From NCBI GenBank assembly GCA_022774755.1, contig JALFLK010000017.1:41626-105625 (forward strand): a DNA stretch of 64,000 bases. Direction: 5' to 3'. The DNA comes from a bacterium. Lineage in GTDB: Bacteria > Bacillota > Clostridia > Oscillospirales > Acutalibacteraceae. The notes beneath the pieces are model-generated. The model was given only the letters and a program-made list of their open reading frames with translations, had not been told where the DNA came from and searched no databases. Made by a program: the position numbers and the translations under genes. Shown piece by piece: positions 54,396-62,734 of this stretch (positions are counted from its first letter, which is position 1; each line of letters starts with the position of its first letter).

Positions 54396-55676
54396 TTATA
54401 AGTTCAGGAGTTTTTGCAAAGCGGCAAGCTTTGCGCAGACACAAAATACATCCATAGCCTGAGCAAGCTCATCAACAGGCGGGAATGAGGGCGCAATACG
54501 AATGTTGGAGTTTTTGGGGTCTTTGCCGTAAGGGTAAGTTGCACCTGCGTCGGTAAGAACAACCCCTGCCTCTTTGCAAAGCTTGACAACCTTATCGGCT
54601 GTACCCTCTAAAACATCAACGCTGACGAAATATCCGCCGTTAGGCTTTGTATAAGAAACAATGCCCGTTTCTTCAAGCTGGTTTGCAAGCTTGTCGAGGA
54701 CAACATCGAATTTTGGCTTTAAAATTGCCTTGTGCTTTTGCATATGCTCCAAAACTCCGTCAAGATTTTTAAAGTAAATCATATGGCGAAGCATATTGAT
54801 TTTATCAAAGCCTATTGTCTGATACTTGTATTTATTCTTAAACACCTTCATATTGTCTTCCGACGCAGCCATTGCGGCAACGCCTGAACCCGGGAAGGTA
54901 ATCTTTGAAGTTGAGCAGAATAAAATCGGCAAGTTCTCGCTGCCTGCCTTTTTGCACTCGTCCATTATGCTCAAAAGAGTATCGGGGGTGTCGGTGACAT
55001 CGTGAACAGCGTAGGCGTTATCCCACATAATGCGGAAATCCTTAGCCTTTGGCTTTAAATTTGCAAACCTTCTTACGGTTTCGTCGCTGTATGTAATTCC
55101 CTGTGGATTGGAATACTTGGGAACACACCAAATTCCCTTTATTGTATCGTCGTTTTCCACAAGTTTCTCTACTACGTCCATATCGGGACCGTTCTCGGTC
55201 ATAGGTACGCAAATCATCTGAAATCCAAAATATTCGGTAATTCCGAAATGTCTGTCATAGCCCGGCACAGGACACAGGAATTTTCTTTCCTTAACCTCGT
55301 ACCATGGTTTCATTCCCGGAACAATAGGCGCAGTCATCATTGTAGAAATTGTATCAAACATCATATTAAGACTGGAGTTGCCCCCTACCATTACCATTTC
55401 CGGATCAACATCAAGAATTTGCGCAAACAGATGACGACAGGAAGGCAAGCCCTCAAGCAAGCCGTAGTTTCTGCAATCTGTTCCGTCAACGGATTTGCAG
55501 GTTGAGGAGCTGTTTACTATATCAAGCATATGCACGGAAATCTCAAGCTGTTCGTTGCCGGGCTTTCCCCTTGCCATATTAAGATTAAGTCCCATGCTCT
55601 TGGCGTTTTCGTACTGCGTTAACAGCTGAGCATACTCTTCCTCAAGCATTTTCTTGTCACCGTTAAGGTAATTCAT
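54396..55676 (-). CDS. PLP-dependent aminotransferase (MocR-like aspartate aminotransferase class)
   Basis: A 426-residue fold-type I aminotransferase, without the N-terminal HTH of true MocR regulators. The PLP lysine is in FCSTSKITFPGSG (about 240-250); NMARGKPGNEQLEISV (about 36-51), GGNSSLNMMFDTI and the N-x-x-G substrate region WCVPKYSNPQGI are visible. The family (Aminotran_MocR) includes aspartate aminotransferases; substrate should be treated as probable. It has its own promoter and terminator. Confidence 0.88.
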   Translation of the reverse strand: MNYLNGDKKMLEEEYAQLLTQYENAKSMGLNLNMARGKPGNEQLEISVHMLDIVNSSSTCKSVDGTDCRNYGLLEGLPSCRHLFAQILDVDPEMVMVGGNSSLNMMFDTISTMMTAPIVPGMKPWYEVKERKFLCPVPGYDRHFGITEYFGFQMICVPMTENGPDMDVVEKLVENDDTIKGIWCVPKYSNPQGITYSDETVRRFANLKPKAKDFRIMWDNAYAVHDVTDTPDTLLSIMDECKKAGSENLPILFCSTSKITFPGSGVAAMAASEDNMKVFKNKYKYQTIGFDKINMLRHMIYFKNLDGVLEHMQKHKAILKPKFDVVLDKLANQLEETGIVSYTKPNGGYFVSVDVLEGTADKVVKLCKEAGVVLTDAGATYPYGKDPKNSNIRIAPSFPPVDELAQAMDVFCVCAKLAALQKLLNL

Positions 55677-55726
55677 TTTGCTGTCACCTCATAATAAATA
55701 TTCATTATTCAACTTTATACTTGCTT

Positions 55727-55755
55727 ATTCTAATATATTTACTTTTAAAATGCAA
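55727..55755 (-). promoter_or_regulatory. Predicted sigma-A promoter of the aminotransferase gene
   Basis: Minus strand TTGCAT (55755-55750), 17-base spacer, TAGAAT (55732-55727). About 50 bases of leader to the start codon. Confidence 0.75.
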
Positions 55756-55969
55756 GTGTTTTTAAAAAATCCTGCATAATATACAAAAACACAGCGGTTT
55801 CTGCACAATTATATGGTTTGTTAAGGAATCCGGACAAAACCGTTTGTGCATATTTCTCCGTCAGATTATTTGATTTTTGATTGCCGGTTTTTACTGATGA
55901 TTGTTTTCGTTATTGTGCGTAAGTTAAGGCTGAATTATTATAAATCGATAAACTATTGATTAGCTAAAA

Positions 55970-55994
55970 ACCGCATTTCAAGGAGAAATGCGGT
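55970..55994 (-). terminator. Terminator of the wzz-cpsD unit
   Basis: ACCGCATTTC and GAAATGCGGT form a perfect 10-bp stem around a 5-base loop; on the minus strand TTTTAG follows. It lies 84 bases after the cpsD stop. Confidence 0.8.
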
Positions 55995-56077
55995 CTGATT
56001 TATGTAATAATCTTGCTTAAAAAATTCTTTCATAAAAATCCAGTTTGCAGAAAACGAGCTGAAACCGGTACAACGGT

Positions 56078-56794
56078 TTAATAATACTGATAATAATAGC
56101 TCTTTTTGGATGACTTTCTGGATTTGGGGTTACATCCTACCTTTAAAAATCCAAGCACCTTTGCATCTGCGAGCTTAAAGTTTTCAATCATTTTCTCGAT
56201 ATCGCCGTGGGTTGTGCTTCGCTCTCTGAGTACAACAACATAGCCGCCTGAAAGAGTTTTCAGCGTTAAGGCGTCTGCAACGACTCCGATAGGCGGAGTA
56301 TCAAAGATGACATAGTCGTACTCCCTCTTTAAACGCTCTACCAATTCGGTAAACACCGGCGAACATATAAGCTCCGACGGGTTCGGGGGGATTGTTCCCG
56401 AGGTGAGAACATCAAGGCAGGGTATTACATCCCTGTGTATTACCTCGTCAAAGGTTGCAAGCCTTACTATAACATCGGAAAGTCCTCTTTGATTGTCGAG
56501 CTTTAAAATATTGTGAATGTTGGGACGGCGCAGGTCGCAGTCAACCAAAATGACCCTTTTATTTAGCTTTGAGAAAGAAATGGCAAGATTTGCGGAAGCG
56601 GTGCTTTTTCCCTCGCCTTTTGAATAGCTTGTTACAACAAAGGATTTTTCTTCGGAAGCCGAAAGCGAAAACATTATGTTTGTTCGTGCAGACTTATAAG
56701 CCTCAACTATGGCAAACTTGCTCTTTTCGCTCATTACAGCTCTTGGGGAGGAATCATTATCTTTTTTGGAATGAAAAAGCTTAATTTTTTTCAT
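56078..56794 (-). CDS. CpsD/CapB family tyrosine-protein kinase (BY-kinase)
   Basis: A 238-residue cytoplasmic bacterial tyrosine kinase. Walker A SYSKGEGKST (about 56-65), Walker A' VILVDCDLRRP (about 84-94), Walker B VIFDTPPIG (about 170). The C-terminal tyrosine cluster SYYYQYY is the autophosphorylation site. It needs the membrane adaptor encoded just upstream, with which it overlaps by ATGA. Such pairs control exopolysaccharide chain length and export. Confidence 0.93.
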   Translation of the reverse strand: MKKIKLFHSKKDNDSSPRAVMSEKSKFAIVEAYKSARTNIMFSLSASEEKSFVVTSYSKGEGKSTASANLAISFSKLNKRVILVDCDLRRPNIHNILKLDNQRGLSDVIVRLATFDEVIHRDVIPCLDVLTSGTIPPNPSELICSPVFTELVERLKREYDYVIFDTPPIGVVADALTLKTLSGGYVVVLRERSTTHGDIEKMIENFKLADAKVLGFLKVGCNPKSRKSSKKSYYYQYY

Positions 56795-57477
56795 CGTTTC
56801 TTGTCCTCCCTTTCAAAATCCACTACCTCTGCAAACACGGGAACGCCGTAAATTTTAAACAAATCGTCCTCAGGCTTGATGGTGGTATCAATAATATCCA
56901 AAAACAGAGAAATTACCAGTGCAAGTGCAAGTCCTGCCAAAAATCCAATAAGAACATTTTTCTTTATATCCGGGGATGACGGCACAGACGGCACGCTTGC
57001 AGGACGGATGGTGTCTATTTTTCCGATTTTATATGTTTCAAGATAAATTTTCGGCGCAACCTCAGTTACCTTTTGAGCAACCTCGTAAACCTTTTTTGCA
57101 TCGGAACCCGAAACCGAGAAGCGCATAAAGTTGGTTTCCTCTTCACTGGTGATACTCAGGGCACAACCGTCCAGAACGCTGAGCATTTCCGGTGAATTCT
57201 TAAACAGAACCGAACAGTAATTTGCAAGAGTTGCGGATGAAGAAAGGTCGCTGACCCATACACGCTGTGTACCCGCTGATGTAGTTGGCTCTGTTGCAGA
57301 CTGGCTGTTATCAAAATTCTGCACAAGCAAAATGGCAGAAGTTGAATAGACCGGCGTTACGTAGAATTTGGTGTAACAAAAAGCAACAAGCGCCGACGCC
57401 AAAGAAACTATAATTATCAGTTTTATGTGCTGTAAAAGTATAGAAAGAATTTTCTGTATGGAAAAATCTTTGGTCAT
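56791..57477 (-). CDS. Wzz/YveK-type chain length determinant and kinase adaptor
   Basis: A 228-residue membrane protein with two TM helices (about 15-35 and 172-192) flanking an extracellular domain, the Wzz fold. The second TM preceded by a Pro-rich RPASVPSVPSSPDIKKN motif is characteristic, and the short cytosolic C-terminus activates the BY-kinase in trans. No glycosyltransferases lie in this operon. ATG behind GGGGGAAG. Confidence 0.9.
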   Translation of the reverse strand: MTKDFSIQKILSILLQHIKLIIIVSLASALVAFCYTKFYVTPVYSTSAILLVQNFDNSQSATEPTTSAGTQRVWVSDLSSSATLANYCSVLFKNSPEMLSVLDGCALSITSEEETNFMRFSVSGSDAKKVYEVAQKVTEVAPKIYLETYKIGKIDTIRPASVPSVPSSPDIKKNVLIGFLAGLALALVISLFLDIIDTTIKPEDDLFKIYGVPVFAEVVDFEREDKKR

Positions 57478-57853
57478 TTAAACTTCCCCCATTATTTCTT
57501 ATGCTACAATTATATACAATCTTCGCAGGGTTATAATTCTTATGCAGAAATATTATTATATATTTACAGGAAATTTCTGCAACATAATAATAATTTATAT
57601 AAAACTGATAAAAACAGAAACAACGGCAAGTTTCAGCAACATAAAAAGCCTTTCTCAGCGAAAGGCTTTTTGTTACCCCGACAGACATCGGGAGTACAGT
57701 TAAATTTATAAAATTCTGCGGTTTAAAGGATTACAGCCGTGCGTAGAAACCATAAGCTTAATGGCTTTTAGTATTGCATAAAAGTCTGATTTTTAACGGC
57801 TTTCAACCACGTGTAGACGTCTGAATTTAAAAGTCACACAGCAGTGTTAAAAC
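57478..57853. other. Intergenic region: hairpins and a diverged direct repeat
   Basis: A 376-bp gap. It contains a 9-bp inverted repeat TGCAGAAAT/ATTTCTGCA (57543-57581) upstream of the wzz-like gene, the oadB-side terminator (57643-57671), a small CCCGA/TCGGG hairpin (57677-57692) and a diverged direct repeat of about 43 bp (57708-57750 against 57778-57820, roughly two-thirds identical by eye). No gene seen. Confidence 0.5.
57643..57671 (-). terminator. Terminator downstream of oadB
   Basis: AAAAAGCCTTTC pairs with GAAAGGCTTTTT around a 5-base loop, giving T-runs on both strands. It lies about 180 bases after the oadB stop and shields the wzz promoter region. Confidence 0.85.
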
Positions 57854-59095
57854 TTAATGAGGTATTACGCTGAGCAGAACACCTGCGGCTACTGCCGAAC
57901 CGATAACACCTGCTACATTTGGACCCATTGCGTGCATAAGCAGATAGTTGGAGGGGTTCTCCGACTGGCCCACCTTTTGAGATACACGAGCCGCCATAGG
58001 CACAGCGGAAACGCCTGCCGAACCGATAAGGGGATTAACCTTTCCGCCTGTAAGCTTATACATAATCTTTCCGAACAACACGCCGAATGCAGTACCGAAG
58101 CAGAAAGCAATAAGTCCCAAAACGATAATTTTTAGGGTGTTGGGGTTAAGGAAGTTTGTTCCCGTTGCAGTTGCGCCAACTGTTGTGCCCAGGAAAATTG
58201 TTATGATATTCATAAGCTCATTCTGGGCGGTCTTTGCGATTCTTTCAACAACTCCGCTTTCCTTAAACAGGTTGCCCAGCATCAACATTCCTACAAGAGG
58301 AGCGGCGTCCGGAAGAAGAAGAGCAATTATGATTGTTACGATTATTGGGAAGATAATCTTCTCAAGCTTTGATACGGGACGAAGCTGTTCCATAACAACG
58401 GAACGCTCCTTCTTTGTTGTAAGAGCCTTCATAATCGGAGGCTGAATAATCGGAACAAGCGCCATATACGAATATGCGGCGATTGCGATAGAGCCTAAAA
58501 GCTCCGGAGCAAGCTTTGTAGTTACAAATATTGCCGTCGGGCCGTCTGCACCGCCGATAATACCGATTGCTCCTGCCTGAGGTTCGGTGAATCCAAGGAA
58601 AATTGCACCGATAAATGTTACAAAAATACCAATCTGAGCCGCTGCACCCAAAATAAAGCTCTTGGGGTTTGCGATAAGAGGACCGAAGTCGGTCATTGTG
58701 CCGATACCAAGGAAAATAAGCGGAGGATAAATTCCCAGCTTTACGCCCTGATACAGATAGTACAGCAATCCGCCGTTTGTCGGCACATCGTAATAGGTAA
58801 TGCCGTCAACAATCGTGGTGGCGTATCCCGCCGTTGAGCCCTTGGCGGCAATACACTCCTCTGCCGTCATAAGAGTTGTTTGCTGAGCCGCCATAATGTC
58901 GGGGTAAAGATTTACAAGCAGCATACCAAAGGCAATAGGAAGCAAAAGCAAGGGCTCGTACTGCTTCTTGACTGCAAGATAAATCAACACGATTGACACG
59001 CCTATCATTACATAGTTCTGCCACGGAAGGCTTAAAAATCCCGAGCTTTGGATTATGCCTTCTACGGCTCTTAAAAATCCATCAATTATTTCCAT
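57854..59095 (-). CDS. oadB: Sodium-pumping decarboxylase subunit beta (OadB/GcdB)
   Basis: About 413 residues, highly hydrophobic with nine or more TM helices. It is the subunit that decarboxylates carboxybiotin and exports Na+. AIFLGFTEPQAGAIGIIGGADGPTAIF (in parts, about 170-195) carries the key Asp of GGADGPTAI, and the C-terminal NPLIGSAGVSAVPMAARVSQ and HAMGPNVAGVIGSAVAAGVL are conserved. ATG 59095 (MEIIDGFL) is preferred, as the TTG at 59116 precedes the AAAGGA site. It follows oadG by 38 bases. Confidence 0.95.
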   Translation of the reverse strand: MEIIDGFLRAVEGIIQSSGFLSLPWQNYVMIGVSIVLIYLAVKKQYEPLLLLPIAFGMLLVNLYPDIMAAQQTTLMTAEECIAAKGSTAGYATTIVDGITYYDVPTNGGLLYYLYQGVKLGIYPPLIFLGIGTMTDFGPLIANPKSFILGAAAQIGIFVTFIGAIFLGFTEPQAGAIGIIGGADGPTAIFVTTKLAPELLGSIAIAAYSYMALVPIIQPPIMKALTTKKERSVVMEQLRPVSKLEKIIFPIIVTIIIALLLPDAAPLVGMLMLGNLFKESGVVERIAKTAQNELMNIITIFLGTTVGATATGTNFLNPNTLKIIVLGLIAFCFGTAFGVLFGKIMYKLTGGKVNPLIGSAGVSAVPMAARVSQKVGQSENPSNYLLMHAMGPNVAGVIGSAVAAGVLLSVIPH

Positions 59096-59133
59096 ATCTG
59101 AAATTCCTTTCTGCAAAAACTAAAAGCATCAAA

Positions 59134-59529
59134 TTAAAAAGGCTTGGTGTTGTCAAGTACGCCTGCATTTGCCCAGGGGCTTCTTGCACCGGCGTTTTTG
59201 CTGATACTTTTTATTCGCACTTTGCTGTTTGAAGCAGAATACATACTGTCAACTGCTGCTGTAATTACAGCGACAATCTCAGGCGGAATTTCATCATTCG
59301 AGGCTGACTGAACTGCAGGCGCCGGCCTTGAAGCGGAAACGGCGGGAGCAGGAACTGCCTTTTTATCCTTCTGATTCTTCTTGTTTGCCGAATACTTTTG
59401 AGCGGAAGAAACAATTTTTCCATAAATATAGATTATGAAAATCAGCAAAAGTAAAACCGCGAACACTACCGTAAAGCCAGTCAAAAGCATTGTTGCCGAA
59501 GTAGTGACTTTTGCCATAAAATCATCCAT
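59134..59529 (-). CDS. oadG: Sodium-pumping decarboxylase gamma subunit (OadG family)
   Basis: A 131-residue bitopic protein: one TM helix (about 12-35, LLTGFTVVFAVLLLLIFIIY), then an Ala/Pro/Lys-rich linker (about 50-75) and a C-terminal domain with IPPEIVAVITAAVDSMY and ARSPWANAGVLDNT, a motif shared by OadG/MmdD proteins. It stabilises the pump and ties the catalytic subunit to OadB. No carboxyltransferase or biotin carrier gene is next to it. Its ribosome site GGGGGTG is in one arm of a long inverted repeat. Confidence 0.87.
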   Translation of the reverse strand: MDDFMAKVTTSATMLLTGFTVVFAVLLLLIFIIYIYGKIVSSAQKYSANKKNQKDKKAVPAPAVSASRPAPAVQSASNDEIPPEIVAVITAAVDSMYSASNSKVRIKSISKNAGARSPWANAGVLDNTKPF

Positions 59530-59538
59530 TTTACAGAC

Positions 59539-59612
59539 ACCCCCATATTTATTTCATTATAGTATAAATTATACTTGAAAATATGTATAATTACAACAAA
59601 AAATATGGGGGT
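59539..59612. promoter_or_regulatory. Inverted repeat bracketing the oadGB promoter (possible invertible promoter)
   Basis: ACCCCCATATTT (59539-59550) is repeated perfectly in inverse orientation at 59601-59612, 50 bp apart, enclosing the whole sigma-A-like promoter of oadG. This is the architecture of invertible promoter elements. Alternatively, RNA read through from spoIVA could fold these arms and hide the oadG ribosome site. No recombinase gene is in the window. Confidence 0.5.
59568..59596 (-). promoter_or_regulatory. Predicted sigma-A promoter of oadG-oadB
   Basis: Minus strand TTGTAA (59596-59591), 17-base spacer, perfect TATAAT (59573-59568). The spacer TTATACATATTTTCAAG is nearly the same as that of the V-ATPase promoter. 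The -10 lies in a 15-base palindrome (59561-59575). Confidence 0.75.
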
Positions 59613-59710
59613 TTTTATATTTTGGGAATTTAACCAGTTTTTGCAGAGTGATAAAAAATTATTTGTTAAAAAAATAACGGTATTTGACGGATAGTTTTCA
59701 AATGATTAAC

Positions 59711-61189
59711 CTACAAAATTATGCAAATTAAGCCGTTGCATCCCTCGTTGATAATTCTCTCGATGGTTTCGACTACCTTTTCCCTTGCATCCGACGGCAT
59801 ACGGTAGAGTTTGTTGTGCAGGCCTTCGTTTACAAGCTCGTGAACGGATTTTCCGAAAATATTTGACTCCCATATTTTCTTGGGGTCTTCTTCAAATTCT
59901 TTGAGCAGATAAGTTACAAGCTCCTTTGACTGCTCTTCGCTGCCCACAATAGGCGTCACCTGAGTTTGGGTGTTAATTTTCATCATATGAATTGACGGTG
60001 CAGAAGCTTTAAGCTTAATACCGTATTTTCCGCTTTGCTTGATAATCTGCGGTTCTTCAAGCTCCAGCTCATCCATTGAGGGCATAACGATTCCGTATCC
60101 CGTTGCCTGAACCTGATTATATGCTTCGGCGATTTTGTCAAACTCTTTCTTCTTTTGGGACAGGGAGCAGATACACTCCAAAAGCTGTCCTTCGTCATTT
60201 ATTTCCAATCCCGTTCGCTCGGAAAGCACCTTATAAAACAGCTTAGGCTCTATTATTATTGACATTTCTGCCTTGCCTTTGCCCAGATTAAGTCCTGTTA
60301 TTTGCGCCGATGATATATATTCACAGGCTGAAAGTTCGTTTAAAAGCTCCTGAACCTGGCGGATTTTTTCTATTTTCTCCGCTGTATTTTTTATTATTTC
60401 AAAAATTCCTGACTTTAACCAATGGTCTTTTGCCAAAGATACAACCCATTTAGGTATATCGATTGAAATTTCACGAACAGGAAACTCAAACAAAAGCTGA
60501 GCCAGAATCCGCTTGATTTCGTTTTCGTTAAGTTCAAGACAGCTCACCGGCAAAACAGGTACGCAATACTCTGCGCTTAATTCTCCTGCAAGGCGTCTTG
60601 CACTGTCGGACTCCGGCTCCATTGAATTCAGCAAAACAATGAAAGGCTTGTTTATTGCTTTCAGCTCGTCAATTACTCTTTTTTCCGCCTCTTTGTAATC
60701 TTCTCTCGGAATATCGCTGATTGTTCCGTCGGTGGTAATCACAAGCCCTATTGAGCTGTGTTCGGTGATAACCTTTCTTGTGCCGATTTCTGCGGCGGTA
60801 TCAAAGGGGATTTCTTTTGAATCCCATGGTGTTTTTACCATTCTGGGACCGTCGTCCTCTATATATCCCACGGAACTGTTGACAACATATCCCACGCAGT
60901 CTATCATTCGTACATTCAGGTTAGCTTTTCCGTCAAGAGAAATTTCAACCGCTTCTTCAGGAATGAACTTTGGCTCCGTAGTCATAATCGTTCTGCCTGC
61001 CGACGACTGGGGAAGCTCGTCGATTGTGCGCCTTAGCAGGTTTTCGTCGGAAATATTGGGGATTACCAATGTATCCATAAATCTTTTTATAAATGTTGAT
61101 TTTCCCGTTCTGACCGGACCTACAACGCCGATGTAAACATCGCCGTTTGTGCGCTGTGAAATATCGTTATATACATTTTTCTGTTCCAT
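59711..61189 (-). CDS. spoIVA: Stage IV sporulation protein A (SpoIVA)
   Basis: A 492-residue cytoskeletal ATPase that polymerises irreversibly around the forespore to form the coat basement layer. N-terminal YIGVVGPVRTGKSTFIKRFM holds the Walker A (24-31) in a TRAFAC-like fold; Thr/Asp switch elements follow in TMTTEPKFIPEEA and RMIDCVGYVV. The middle and C-terminal domains are full length, ending in GCNGLICIIL, matching the family. It lies 12 bases after the SipL-like gene, so both share a transcript. Confidence 0.97.
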   Translation of the reverse strand: MEQKNVYNDISQRTNGDVYIGVVGPVRTGKSTFIKRFMDTLVIPNISDENLLRRTIDELPQSSAGRTIMTTEPKFIPEEAVEISLDGKANLNVRMIDCVGYVVNSSVGYIEDDGPRMVKTPWDSKEIPFDTAAEIGTRKVITEHSSIGLVITTDGTISDIPREDYKEAEKRVIDELKAINKPFIVLLNSMEPESDSARRLAGELSAEYCVPVLPVSCLELNENEIKRILAQLLFEFPVREISIDIPKWVVSLAKDHWLKSGIFEIIKNTAEKIEKIRQVQELLNELSACEYISSAQITGLNLGKGKAEMSIIIEPKLFYKVLSERTGLEINDEGQLLECICSLSQKKKEFDKIAEAYNQVQATGYGIVMPSMDELELEEPQIIKQSGKYGIKLKASAPSIHMMKINTQTQVTPIVGSEEQSKELVTYLLKEFEEDPKKIWESNIFGKSVHELVNEGLHNKLYRMPSDAREKVVETIERIINEGCNGLICIIL

Positions 61190-61201
61190 TTTATTTCCTC
61201 C

Positions 61202-62734
61202 TTATATACCGGGAATCATCAGCATTGACGGAGATTCAAGCAGGTCGGTTTCCAGTGCGTTTTCCTGTAGAATCAGCTTCATTCTGGTGTTGTAGTGCTT
61301 TGCAATGTCCCAGATTTTCTCGCCTTTTCCTGCATAATAAAGGGTAAGTCCGCAGGAAGATTTAGGCAGAGGCTTATCTTCAAAGCATTTGGCGCAGGAT
61401 ACGCAATGACAAACCTCGGAGTTTGAAAGCTCGGCTGAAATATCTGTTTCGCACCTGATTTCAAGGGTTGAATCATCAGAAAGCCGATAGCTGAGGCTTT
61501 TTAGCCTGACATCAGCGCCGTTTACATTGTTAAACTCAACATCTGCGGGGAAAGTATGCTCGAAATCAATTATCCGCTCAACATAGCAGGGATAATCATC
61601 TGTATTAACTGCAAGTATGCACACAGAGGCTTTGCAGTTAAGGGTTATTCCCTGCTCTGTAACAATAGGAGCGCAGGAAAAATTTTCGCAGTACATATCC
61701 ACTGCCTGCTTTATATGAACATCGCCGGTATCAACGGCGGATTTATTCATTACGGTTTCGTTAAGCTGTGTAATTGACGTTAATAGCCTTGGATTTACAT
61801 ACTCAGGCTCACACTGATAATCGGTTGAATATGCGTCAAGAACAACATCCGCCTCTATCGTGTTGTAACCCTTGACGCAGACAGCGGCTTTAATATCCAC
61901 GGAAACAGAGGGTGAATCCCCAAGCATATCGGATTTCAGACGAATATCAAAGGATAACAAATCAACCTGTGCTTTCAGCTTGGTATCTTCGTTTACGTCT
62001 GTGCAGTCGATTATTCTCTCCCAGGGGAAAATGTAATCTAGCTGTTGAGGTTCGCCGGAATCCAAGTCTGACAAATAGAGAAGTTTTACGCTGACATCGC
62101 CCTTGACCATAACCTTACCCGGAATAACTCTGATTCCGCTTATGGATATACTTGCCTTTTTGCTGAGCATTGCCTCAACGGGAGGTTTGTTTGCGGAGGA
62201 GATATCCTCTGAAATTGAGAACTGCTCCTGACACAGGGCTGTAAGTGAACAGAACTCTTTGCTTTGAGATAATGTTTCCAAATCGCTGTCATCAGATTTT
62301 ACAAAAATCTTTTCATCTTTTTTGGAAAGCACCTTGGCATAAAGAGAAAAAGCGCCGTGAAGAGTAAGCTTTCTTGGGCTTAACGCCCTGCAATTAAGGT
62401 AATCGGTTTTTGCAGACGCAAGGGTTACATAGTTTTCCGCCGGCTCTTTCAGGTTGAAAACAGCCGAAAACGGCACCGTTTGCTCACAGCATCTGATATT
62501 CTTCTTAATTGCGTCAACATAAAGAATCTCAACAACCGAAGTTCCGTCGATTACAAGCTGTCCCCCTGTAAGATTTTTGCTGAAAATCTGCGGAGTCAGA
62601 CTGCACTTGAGGATTTTCTCAATATCGGGGCAATAATCCGGCAAAGTTAAGTCCAAGTCAACGCTTTGTTCGCAAACGCTCTCAAGACACACGTTAAGCG
62701 TGCCGACGCTTTTTGAATCAAGATTGTATTCCAT
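61202..62734 (-). CDS. sipL: SPOCS (DUF3794) and LysM domain protein, SipL-like
   Basis: A 510-residue protein with repeated SPOCS/DUF3794 domains (about 25-130, 165-270 and 300-400 by spacing of LDLTLPDYCPDIEKIL-like and VDLLSFDIRLKSDML-like strands) and a C-terminal LysM domain (about 462-508: GKGEKIWDIAKHYNT, LMIPGI). This is the build and length of Clostridioides difficile SipL, which recruits and binds SpoIVA through its LysM domain and acts in place of SpoVID. Direct linkage to spoIVA supports the call. Confidence 0.83.
   Translation of the reverse strand: MEYNLDSKSVGTLNVCLESVCEQSVDLDLTLPDYCPDIEKILKCSLTPQIFSKNLTGGQLVIDGTSVVEILYVDAIKKNIRCCEQTVPFSAVFNLKEPAENYVTLASAKTDYLNCRALSPRKLTLHGAFSLYAKVLSKKDEKIFVKSDDSDLETLSQSKEFCSLTALCQEQFSISEDISSANKPPVEAMLSKKASISISGIRVIPGKVMVKGDVSVKLLYLSDLDSGEPQQLDYIFPWERIIDCTDVNEDTKLKAQVDLLSFDIRLKSDMLGDSPSVSVDIKAAVCVKGYNTIEADVVLDAYSTDYQCEPEYVNPRLLTSITQLNETVMNKSAVDTGDVHIKQAVDMYCENFSCAPIVTEQGITLNCKASVCILAVNTDDYPCYVERIIDFEHTFPADVEFNNVNGADVRLKSLSYRLSDDSTLEIRCETDISAELSNSEVCHCVSCAKCFEDKPLPKSSCGLTLYYAGKGEKIWDIAKHYNTRMKLILQENALETDLLESPSMLMIPGI

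Larger units (their letters stand above)
55677..56077. other. Intergenic region with promoter and terminator only
   Basis: A 401-bp gap. It holds the aminotransferase promoter (55727-55755) and the terminator of the cpsD gene (55970-55994). Between them an imperfect inverted repeat beginning TGCACAA (about 55813-55855) may fold but has no U-tract. I see no gene, tRNA or riboswitch. Confidence 0.6.

Noticed and set aside
55677..55960. T-box or amino-acid riboswitch upstream of the aminotransferase
   Set aside because: The leader after the predicted promoter is only about 50 bases and has no T-box or known riboswitch core.
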